From an uncultured Eubacteriales bacterium (GTDB lineage Bacteria; Bacillota; Clostridia; Oscillospirales; Acutalibacteraceae): 16,689 nucleotides of DNA. Shown here piece by piece: positions 1 through 6,323 of this stretch. How positions within the stretch are numbered: position 1 is the first letter of the stretch; each line of letters opens with the position of its first letter. The translations under genes were made by a program, and so were the position numbers. A model generated the notes under the pieces. The model had not been told where the DNA came from and ran no database searches. It saw only the letters and a program-made list of their open reading frames with translations. The stretch spans positions 1 through 16,689 of the forward strand of contig CAKSPR010000038.1 in the NCBI GenBank assembly GCA_934486455.1. Direction: 5' to 3'.

Positions 1-45
1 GGGGCAAAAACGGACAAAGACAGCAACGGCGAGAACGTCGCCTGA
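1..45 (+). CDS. C-terminal tail of an unidentified protein (partial)
   Basis: Frame 1 is open from the window edge and stops with TGA at 43-45, giving a 14-residue hydrophilic tail rich in Asp, Asn and Lys. The codons look like those of the real genes here, and a strong terminator hairpin follows about 50 bases later, as expected for a gene end. Nothing about function can be read from so few residues. The fragment could also be chance, because 14 open codons are weak evidence. Confidence 0.35.
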   Translation, partial: GAKTDKDSNGENVA

Positions 46-96
46 CGATAGATATAAGACAAATCCAAGGGATATATGCTCCTAAAACAGCATGGC

Positions 97-127
97 AAAA
101 GGGGATGGCCGACCGCCATCCCCTTTT
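97..127. terminator. Bidirectional Rho-independent terminator
   Basis: A perfect 13-bp stem (97-109 with 115-127) closes a 5-base loop. The stem starts with AAAA and ends with TTTT, so it can terminate transcription from both strands. It would serve the gene ending at 45 on the plus strand and the minus-strand remnant whose frame stops at 138-140. Confidence 0.8.
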
Positions 128-137
128 GTGCGTTTGT

Positions 138-282
138 TCAGTTTTCGTAGGGCTTATACTCCGTGACGGCGTTCAGATACGCCTCTATATCTTTGGTTTT
201 CTCGGCCCTCTGGGCTTGGATTCGGGACGCTTTACCACGCCGTTTCTGAAATGCGTATCCTCGAACTTCTCGAAGAAAACAA
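138..282 (-). pseudogene. Probable 5'-truncated, frameshifted gene remnant next to tRNA-Leu
   Basis: On the minus strand a reading frame ends with TGA at 138-140, just before the terminator at 97-127. Its last residues read EAYLNAVTEYKPYEN and use codons like the real genes here. No ATG, GTG or TTG start exists in that frame between the tRNA and the stop. Upstream, roughly 222-282, a different minus frame has the more coding-like codon pattern (residues FFEKFEDTHFRNGVVKRPES). The good codon use switches frame at about 200-222, suggesting a frameshift. The tRNA lies only about 50 bases upstream, so the 5' part of the gene is missing. The original product is not recognised. An alternative is chance open frame, but the stop placement against the terminator argues for a former gene. 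Confidence 0.35.
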
Positions 283-327
283 ATAATCCGAACCCATCTC
301 CGATTAAGAAGATTTGGTTCGGATTAT
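283..327 (-). terminator. Terminator hairpin downstream of tRNA-Leu
   Basis: The 12-base arms at 283-294 and 316-327 are exactly complementary, and a smaller 4-bp helix (296-299 with 310-313) can form inside. Read on the minus strand the hairpin begins a few bases after the tRNA CCA end and is followed by a U-rich stretch (TTATTTGTTTTC). It is therefore the likely end of the tRNA transcript. Confidence 0.6.
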
Positions 328-334
328 ATTGGTT

Positions 335-421
335 TGGTGCGGATAAGAGGACTTGAACCTCCACCGAGTTGCCCCGACTAGAACCTGAATCTAGCGCGTC
401 TGCCGATTCCGCCATATCCGC
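335..421 (-). tRNA. tRNA-Leu (anticodon CAG)
   Basis: The minus strand folds as a class II tRNA. The acceptor arms GCGGATA and TATCCGC pair, followed by discriminator A and an encoded CCA (335-337). The anticodon arm CTAGA/TCTAG closes the seven-base loop TTCAGGT, which gives anticodon CAG for CUG codons. There is a long variable arm, as expected for leucine, and a T loop TTCAAGT between GGAGG and CCTCT. A consensus promoter lies upstream at 526-554 and a hairpin terminator downstream at 283-327, so it is a single-gene transcript. Confidence 0.97.
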
Positions 422-525
422 AAATGTTAAGCTTTTAGCTTTGTCCCCGAATTTTTACACGGCGGGGACGGCCGAGGCGGAGCGTTTCGCTTAAAATCCG
501 CAGCGCTTTTTTCAAAGCAAAGGGA

Positions 526-554
526 ATTGTAACACAGCCGAAGGCGTTTGTCAA
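526..554 (-). promoter_or_regulatory. Sigma-A-type promoter for tRNA-Leu
   Basis: On the minus strand a perfect -35 TTGACA (549-554) and a -10 TACAAT (526-531) are separated by exactly 17 bases. Transcription would start near 519 and run through a leader of about 100 bases, containing a GTCCCCG/CGGGGAC hairpin (443-449 with 463-469), into the tRNA. Confidence 0.85.
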
Positions 555-613
555 TAGAAAATGCTTAAAAACTGCACTCGTGATTTTTTCCTTTGTACGG
601 CTCATGACGGTAC

Positions 614-642
614 TTGACATTATTAAGCTGAAACTGTAAGAT
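614..642 (+). promoter_or_regulatory. Promoter for the zinc-ribbon protein gene
   Basis: The -35 TTGACA (614-619) is perfect, and TAAGAT (637-642) is the -10 at a 17-base spacing. It points away from the tRNA promoter, with about 60 bases between the two -35 boxes. The predicted start near 649 would give a leader of about 210 bases before the ATG at 860. Confidence 0.6.
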
Positions 643-648
643 GTATTA

Positions 649-859
649 TATAAAATGCGAATAGACCGATGACAAACGAAGCCGCCGCGCACCGAGGGTG
701 ATTTTCGTCTTTATCCTTTTTCGGCTTTGCCGTTTTTTCGACGCTCCGAACGGGCACGCCCCAAGGAGAAAGAAGTACGGGGAAGAAACAAAAAAGGGGA
801 TGAAGGATGCGCTGTGACCGCGAGTCAATTGTGTTTTATGCGCGGAAATGAGGAAGCAT
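649..859 (+). other. Long 5' leader without a recognised gene
   Basis: This stretch separates the predicted transcription start from the zinc-ribbon gene. It contains a small hairpin CGGC-TTT-GCCG (722-732) followed directly by six Ts (733-738), which resembles a weak intrinsic terminator or attenuator. A five-codon reading frame starts at 800. No known riboswitch class is recognised, and neither strand holds a convincing gene. Confidence 0.35.
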
Positions 860-2707
860 ATGTTTTGTAGAAAATGCGGACGGCCCGTGGATGACGGCGC
901 CGGATTCTGTGAAAATTGCGGGGCACCGACAGGATTGTCCCGAACCCGTGAAGCCTCGGACGCAGGCAGCGCGCCGATTGCCGAGCCTGTTAACGGCTTG
1001 TCAAAGGAGCCGAAAACCGATGCGACGGATGTTCCCGTAACCGACAGGGAAAATATTGCCGGCGTGCAATCGGACAGTCCCTCGGATACTCAACCGATTT
1101 TATCAGACGGCACACAGAGTCGGCAGCCCGTCGGACAAGGCGGCTTGCCCTATCAGCCCGATCAATACGGACAAGATAATCGGCCTGCAAATCAGCCTGC
1201 TGTAAATCAGCCCGCTGCAAATCATCCCGTAACTCTGCCAAGCGGCGCGGCTTACGGTCAGCCTGCTCAGAACGGCGGGCAGCCGGATGCAGGGAAAAAA
1301 TCCAAAAAGGCAATTATCATTGCCGCCGTGGCCGTTTTTGCGGCTCTTGCGGTGGCGTTGGGCGTCTTTGTGGTTCCGTCCCTGCTTACGGGCTCTCCCG
1401 AGGATCAGCTCAAAAAAATGGGCATGGGCTCGATAAAGACAATGACTGCCGAGCTCGACAAATTCAGCGAAAAGGTTAATGCCGGCGCAACCTCCTGCAC
1501 CAAGGTCATTCCCGGCGAGGGACTTTTGGCCTTGCTCGAGACTGCGGGGTATAAAATATCCTCCGACATTACCGTGGATGTAGACCAAAGCGTTTCAAAA
1601 GAAGGTACATCCCTTGCCATAGCTCTCAATAAGGGAGACGAAAAGCTTATGACCGCAAGCACGGTGGTGGACAACAAAACGGGAGATATGTATTTGTCGG
1701 CTCCCGAGCTTAACGAAAAGGTGCTTAAGCTTTCCTCCGATCAGGCCTCTCAGTTGACGGGGGGATTCGGAAACACCGCCGACATTAAAAATCTTGTTCC
1801 CGATACCGACGCCTTTAATATTTTCCTTTCGGACAGCTACGAGATATTTGTCGACGGGGTAGGCGAGGTTACCCGCAAAAGCGACAATCTTGTTGTGGGT
1901 GATATTTCAAAAAAATGCACCGTGCTTTCAGCCGATGTTACCGAAAGAGAGCTAACCGACATTGCCGCTGAAATTGCCGAAACCTCGAAGGACAACGGGG
2001 AGCTTTCCGATTTTATGGACGCGATATTATCCATTGCCGATTCTTCCGAAGGCGAGGCAAAAAGCTACGGTGAGCTTATCGACAAGGCCGTTGAAGGCCT
2101 GAAAAACAGCAATCCCTCCGATGATGTCCTTTTCAGATTCTCGGTATGGACCGAAAACGGAAGAGACGCAGCCGGTGTGAAAATTGATGTTGACGATGGG
2201 TATATCTATTACACCGCTCTTTCAAACGGCGGTAATTGGGCCGTCGATCTGGGCGTGGTTATGGGAGAAAGCTTCAATATTTCCGGCAACGGAACAAAAA
2301 GCGGAAACACGGTCAACGGCAGCATTGCCGCTTCCTTTAACGGCAACGAGCTTTTGGGCCTTGATCTTGTAAATGTCAACGGCCAAAACGGCGACGGAAC
2401 CTGTAAAATATATCTCAAGGACGGAATTACAAGCCTTGCGGACGGCCTTGATTCTGCAGCTGTTACGATTATTAAAACCGCTAAAATAGACATCACCAAA
2501 ACCACCTCTTCCGAGGGAGAGAGCCTGTCGGCAACGGTTTACGGCGCGGGAACCGAGCTTATGACCGTTGAGAGCACCGTGGTAAGCGGCACAAATGCGC
2601 CCGTTTCGATACCCGAAGGTGAAATCGTAACCGATTCGGATGAATGGAATCAGTCAACCGACGTTTATTTTCTGATGGGTCTTATGTCGAAAATCGGTCT
2701 TTATTAA
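860..2707 (+). CDS. Membrane-anchored zinc-ribbon protein with large extracellular domain
   Basis: The product (615 residues from ATG 860) starts with a short zinc ribbon: C3-x2-C6 and C17-x2-C20, with the usual GAGFCENCGA pattern. A low-complexity linker rich in Pro, Gln, Asn and Ala follows (about 90-140), including a short NQPA-type repeat. One membrane helix lies at about 151-176, behind a Lys-rich stretch. The remaining roughly 440 residues are Ser/Thr/Asp-rich and should lie outside the cell. Clostridial proteins with this N-terminal architecture are common, but the exported domain is not one I recognise. An in-frame ATG exists at 848, but AGGA at 851-854 sits at proper ribosome-binding distance from 860, and the zinc ribbon begins there, so 860 is preferred. 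The gene appears monocistronic, with its own promoter and terminator. Substrate and role are unknown; envelope sensing or maintenance is only a guess. Confidence 0.85.
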   Translation: MFCRKCGRPVDDGAGFCENCGAPTGLSRTREASDAGSAPIAEPVNGLSKEPKTDATDVPVTDRENIAGVQSDSPSDTQPILSDGTQSRQPVGQGGLPYQPDQYGQDNRPANQPAVNQPAANHPVTLPSGAAYGQPAQNGGQPDAGKKSKKAIIIAAVAVFAALAVALGVFVVPSLLTGSPEDQLKKMGMGSIKTMTAELDKFSEKVNAGATSCTKVIPGEGLLALLETAGYKISSDITVDVDQSVSKEGTSLAIALNKGDEKLMTASTVVDNKTGDMYLSAPELNEKVLKLSSDQASQLTGGFGNTADIKNLVPDTDAFNIFLSDSYEIFVDGVGEVTRKSDNLVVGDISKKCTVLSADVTERELTDIAAEIAETSKDNGELSDFMDAILSIADSSEGEAKSYGELIDKAVEGLKNSNPSDDVLFRFSVWTENGRDAAGVKIDVDDGYIYYTALSNGGNWAVDLGVVMGESFNISGNGTKSGNTVNGSIAASFNGNELLGLDLVNVNGQNGDGTCKIYLKDGITSLADGLDSAAVTIIKTAKIDITKTTSSEGESLSATVYGAGTELMTVESTVVSGTNAPVSIPEGEIVTDSDEWNQSTDVYFLMGLMSKIGLY

Positions 2708-2786
2708 AGGCGCATAGGCAAAGAGGTTTTTTCGAAAAAAGCAAACAGCCTCGGTAAAAACCGACGGCGAAGGCATAATTATAACG

Positions 2787-2816
2787 GGGCGGCACGGTCT
2801 TTTGACCGTGCCGCCC
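2787..2816 (+). terminator. Terminator after the zinc-ribbon gene
   Basis: A perfect 13-bp GC-rich stem (2787-2799 with 2804-2816) has a TTTT loop, 80 bases after the stop codon. The immediate T tract is weak (TT, then a T-rich patch near 2830-2838), so termination efficiency is uncertain. Confidence 0.65.
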
Positions 2817-2985
2817 TTGCGCTGCCGCGGTTTCTTTTTTGCTTAAATGCCGTATAATTTACCGTGCGTTTCGAAGCTTTTCAAAAACGGCGGACGATTA
2901 ACGCCGCACATGCCGCAAAAACCGCTGTGCTTTGCGCGGCGGCTGCGGGAAAAAACTCCGGGTTCGGCGAAGGGTTGTTTTTTTC

Positions 2986-3014
2986 TTGATTTTGTGTCGG
3001 CATTAGTATAAAAT
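2986..3014 (+). promoter_or_regulatory. Promoter of the exported paralogue operon
   Basis: TTGATT (2986-2991) and TAAAAT (3009-3014) are 17 bases apart. An overlapping TATAAA at 3007-3012 is also possible. The start would be near 3021, about 20 bases before the GTG start codon. Bases 2820-2985 hold nothing else recognisable. Confidence 0.65.
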
Positions 3015-3042
3015 AAAGAAAAGATTTTATGGATGTGAAAAG

Positions 3043-4404
3043 GTGAAAAGATCGGTTTGTTTATTTCTTTGCGCGGCAATGGCGGTTATGAGTCTTTCGG
3101 GGTGCTCCGAAAACTCGGTTAAAACCGGAGCAAAAACAAGGAACGGTGATATTATGATTGAAAGCTTTGACAATGTTGATTTTTCGGCCGAAAGCTATAC
3201 ATCGGCCGAGGTGACCTCTAAAAACGCAAAAAACGGCAAGGCGCTGAGGGTTAAATCGGTCAGCCCCGTCGGAAACGAGGGAAATGTCGGCGCAAAGGTT
3301 ATGATAAGGCTTGCCGAGCCGATAAACGCCGAGGGCTACGATTACTTTAAGCTTTGCCTTTATTCCGAGGGCGGGCTTGCAACGGGACATCTTGACATAG
3401 GTCTTCTTAAAGCGGCCGAAAACGAGGACGGATTCAATTACCGCCGCCACTGCAATTTAAAGCAGGGGTATAACGAAATCTATTTTTCCAAAACCGAGCT
3501 TGTCTGCGCCTTCCGTCTTAATGCCGATCTTGCAAGCATAAATGCGGTTTGCCTTAAATGGGTGAACGACGACGGCGTAAAGGAGGGGTGCGATTTATAC
3601 TTCGATTCGCTTTTTGGGGTAAAGGCCGAAAACATGACGGTCGAAAACTATGACTGCACCCTGAATTTAGAGGAAGGCAAGCAGTATAAGGTCAAGGAAT
3701 ACCGCAGGATCATGAGCCTTCAGACCCCCGATTCGAGATATACCAACCTCCAGGGCGGATATTACGACGGCTCTCAGTTTGTTGTTTGCATAACAAAGGG
3801 TAGCATGCGCCAAAGCAACGAAAGCGGAATAATTGCCAAATACGACAACTTCGGAAATCTGATTCAGATGAGCGACGACATCAGATTTGAGCACGGAAAC
3901 AACATTTCCTTTGTGCCCAAGCTCAATTCCTACATCGTTTCCCACTGTCAGCCGGGCTGGAACCTTTATTCCTTTGTTAACGCCGATACCCTAAAGGAAA
4001 CCATCAACGGCGGCCTTGACAGAAACGCCTTTTCCATTGCATATTGCCCCGCAGCCGACAGGTACGGCTCGGGCTTTGCGGCGGGGGAAATGGTGCACAC
4101 CTGGGACGGTGACCTTAAGCTTTTAAACGAGTTCAATGTGGAAAAGCCCGCCTCTCTTTCCCAGGGCGCTTTCTGCGACAGTAAATATATCTATTTTGTC
4201 CGTTCCTTTAACGGGAAGGGCACATGGTCGGAAATACGCATTTACAGATGGGACGGCACACTTGCTTTTCAAATAGACCTTGACGAGTGGGATTCCTGGG
4301 ACATGGAGCCCGAGTCGATAAACATTGTCGACGGACATATATACATAATGGGCGAGGACGAAGAATTCGCCGTTTATGAAATAATTTTGGAGGAAAAAGA
4401 GTAA
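3043..4404 (+). CDS. Exported lipoprotein: beta-sandwich plus propeller-like C-terminal domain
   Basis: The product is 453 residues and starts with GTG; the upstream ATG at 3029 runs into a stop after five codons. Residues 1-20 are a lipoprotein signal ending in the lipobox LSG-C21, so the mature protein should be lipid-anchored outside the membrane. Residues about 34-195 resemble a beta-sandwich (carbohydrate-binding-like) module opening with IMIESFDN. Residues about 205-450 contain repeated YDG/WDG and YIYFV strands typical of a beta-propeller-like fold, with SMRQSNESGIIA (254-265) and VSHCQPGWN (299-307). The C-terminal domain matches no family I can name. The stop codon overlaps the start of the next gene (TAATG), so the two are translationally coupled. 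The neighbour is a clear paralogue, which points to duplication. Function is unknown; glycan or surface-ligand binding is inferred from the fold only. Confidence 0.85.
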   Translation: MKRSVCLFLCAAMAVMSLSGCSENSVKTGAKTRNGDIMIESFDNVDFSAESYTSAEVTSKNAKNGKALRVKSVSPVGNEGNVGAKVMIRLAEPINAEGYDYFKLCLYSEGGLATGHLDIGLLKAAENEDGFNYRRHCNLKQGYNEIYFSKTELVCAFRLNADLASINAVCLKWVNDDGVKEGCDLYFDSLFGVKAENMTVENYDCTLNLEEGKQYKVKEYRRIMSLQTPDSRYTNLQGGYYDGSQFVVCITKGSMRQSNESGIIAKYDNFGNLIQMSDDIRFEHGNNISFVPKLNSYIVSHCQPGWNLYSFVNADTLKETINGGLDRNAFSIAYCPAADRYGSGFAAGEMVHTWDGDLKLLNEFNVEKPASLSQGAFCDSKYIYFVRSFNGKGTWSEIRIYRWDGTLAFQIDLDEWDSWDMEPESINIVDGHIYIMGEDEEFAVYEIILEEKE

Positions 4405-6020
4405 TGAAAAAAGCAATCAGTATACTGCTTTCGGTGTGCCTTGCTTTGTCGGGCACCGTGCTTTGCGGCGCGCAGGACACCGAAAACCGCACCGATTCCT
4501 TCGGCAATCTGATGATTGAAAGCTTTGACAATCCCGATTTTGAGCGGCTGAACATTTGCATTGTTTCGGTAAATTCGGACAAGGCCTTTGTTTCGGAGGG
4601 CTCGTCTTCCGCAAAGCTGTCACCCTTTAAATCCACCGGCCAAAAGGATAAAATTGCCGCCGGAATGAGGGTGAATGTGGGAGAGGTCGACCTTTCGGGA
4701 TTTGAATATTTCAGCATTGATGTCTTTTCGGCCGAAGACATGGACAGCGGAAGTCTTTTGTTATCCCTTTTGACCGAAAAAACGGCCGACAGCGGCTTTG
4801 AGCTTGTAAGACCCTGCAAGCTGTCAAAAGGACTTAACAAGATAGTTTTTAAAAAGACCCAGGCGGCGGTCAGAAACAAAACCGCAAGCTGGAGCAGTAT
4901 CAGGGCGGTTAAAATCGCATGGATAAACAACCTCGAGGAGAATGTTAAGCCTGTTTTATACTTCGATAATTTCTTCGCCGTGGGAGATAAATATTTCGAT
5001 ATTCTCGACGGAAAGCTTTCGGAATATGCCTTCGGCGACGCAGACAAAAACCTTGTGATAAATTCGGGCGATGCTCTCGTGGCTCTTCAAAAAACGGTGG
5101 GTCTTATCGAGCTTGACGAGCTTCAGACACAGCTTTGCGATGTGGATGCCAGCGGCGATATTTCGTCAAACGACGCACTGCTTATTTTGCAATATACGGT
5201 GGGCATCATACAGGACTTTGAGGTAGGGGAGAGGCCCCGCATAGGCGACAGATCCCGCTGTTTTTCCTCCACCCTTACCCTTGAGGAGGGTAAAAGCTAT
5301 GCCGTAGAGGAGTATAAGCAGATACTCAATTTCAAAACCCCCGACCCAAACTATACAAACATCCAGGGAGGGTATTTCGACGGGGTAAAGTTTGTATGCG
5401 CTCTGACAAGAGGCTCCATGCGGCAGAATAACGAGGTCGGAATAATTGCCGAATACGACAAAAACGGCAACATAATCAAGTGGAGCAAACAGCTTAACAT
5501 CGAGCACGGAAACAATGTCACCTTCGTGCCCAAAATGAATGCTTATCTTGTTTCCCACTGCCAGCCGGGCTGGAATGTATATTCCTTTATCGACGCCGAC
5601 ACCTTAGAGGAGGTATCAAGCGGCACCTGCGAGCGGGATTTCTTCTCCATGGCATACAGCCCCGTGCTCGACAAATATGCGTCGGGTTTTTCGGCGGGGC
5701 AGAAGGTGCATACCTGGAACGGAGATCTGACCCTGCTCAACGAATTTGATGTGGAACAGCCCTCGTCCCTTTCCCAAGGGGTTTTCTGCGATTCGGAATA
5801 CATATATTTTGTTCGTTCTCATGCGGGAGGCGCTACATTCTCGGAGCTGAGAATATACGACTGGAACGGTAAGCTTAAATTTCAGGTGGACATGCCCGAA
5901 TGGAATTCATGGTCGCCCGAGCCGGAGGGCATTAATGTCATCGACGGAAAGATATATGTCATAGCCCGCCAAAACGGCATTACGGTTTACGAGATAGCTC
6001 TTAAAGAAAAGGAAGCATAG
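4404..6020 (+). CDS. Secreted paralogue with a dockerin inserted between its two domains
   Basis: The product is 538 residues. The N-terminal signal peptide probably ends after CGA (about 21-23); the residue before Cys21 is Leu, so this is not a lipobox and the protein should be released or docked. Residues about 34-195 repeat the beta-sandwich of the upstream gene (LMIESFDN). A type I dockerin follows at about 209-270 (DNA 5028-5213): loop 1 uses D212, D214, N216 and D223, and loop 2 uses D246, D248, S250, D252 and D257. Residues about 285-535 repeat the C-terminal domain of the upstream paralogue (GSMRQNNEVGIIAEYD, VSHCQPGWN). The dockerin is thus internal, while most dockerins are C-terminal. 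The gene overlaps the upstream stop by one base and should share its transcript. Docking to a cohesin is known for the domain, but no cohesin is in this window. The ligand or enzymatic role is not known. Confidence 0.88.
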   Translation: MKKAISILLSVCLALSGTVLCGAQDTENRTDSFGNLMIESFDNPDFERLNICIVSVNSDKAFVSEGSSSAKLSPFKSTGQKDKIAAGMRVNVGEVDLSGFEYFSIDVFSAEDMDSGSLLLSLLTEKTADSGFELVRPCKLSKGLNKIVFKKTQAAVRNKTASWSSIRAVKIAWINNLEENVKPVLYFDNFFAVGDKYFDILDGKLSEYAFGDADKNLVINSGDALVALQKTVGLIELDELQTQLCDVDASGDISSNDALLILQYTVGIIQDFEVGERPRIGDRSRCFSSTLTLEEGKSYAVEEYKQILNFKTPDPNYTNIQGGYFDGVKFVCALTRGSMRQNNEVGIIAEYDKNGNIIKWSKQLNIEHGNNVTFVPKMNAYLVSHCQPGWNVYSFIDADTLEEVSSGTCERDFFSMAYSPVLDKYASGFSAGQKVHTWNGDLTLLNEFDVEQPSSLSQGVFCDSEYIYFVRSHAGGATFSELRIYDWNGKLKFQVDMPEWNSWSPEPEGINVIDGKIYVIARQNGITVYEIALKEKEA

Positions 6021-6067
6021 GCTGAAAGCAAACCTAACAACTCTGCACACGGCTTTGATCGGTTCTT

Positions 6068-6099
6068 AAAAGCCGCAGAAAGGCCTTTAAACGGCTTTT
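6068..6099 (+). terminator. Possible terminator hairpin after the paralogue operon
   Basis: Arms AAAAGCCG (6068-6075) and CGGCTTTT (6092-6099) pair around a loop that itself contains the palindrome AAAGGCCTTT. It lies 48 bases after the stop, but there is no T tract beyond the stem, so it is only a candidate. Confidence 0.35.
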
Positions 6100-6237
6100 G
6101 AAGGAGCGGAAGATTTCTCCTGTCAAAGTTATTAAACACTTCTCAAAAGCGGGCAGAAGAAACGACAGAGCTTTTGTGATAACTTGCTGGCCGCCTGCGG
6201 CTCGTCTGCCGTAAGACTTAAAATCAATCTTAAAAAT

Positions 6238-6287
6238 AAAGACTTTCGCCTCGGCGCACGGTAATGTGCTCCTTGGCGGAAGTCTTT
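6238..6287. terminator. Terminator between convergent genes
   Basis: A long imperfect hairpin has outer arms 6238-6250 and 6275-6287 (one wobble) and an inner helix including GCAC/GTGC. It ends in TTTT on the plus strand and is followed by TTTATTTTTAAG on the minus strand. It probably ends the amidase transcript and can also stop read-through from 6020. The rest of 6021-6323 shows no gene. Confidence 0.7.
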
Positions 6288-6323
6288 TAAATTACTTTAA
6301 ACCTTTTAAAAATCGAATGAGGT

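Noticed and set aside
1189..1236. Tandem repeat in DNA (imperfect 12-base units)
   Set aside because: It only encodes the NQPA-type linker of the zinc-ribbon protein and is too short and imperfect to call as a separate repeat element.
4208..5047. A 279-codon minus-strand open frame opposite the paralogue pair
   Set aside because: It crosses the junction of two convincing plus-strand genes and shows no domain, signal or ribosome binding site.
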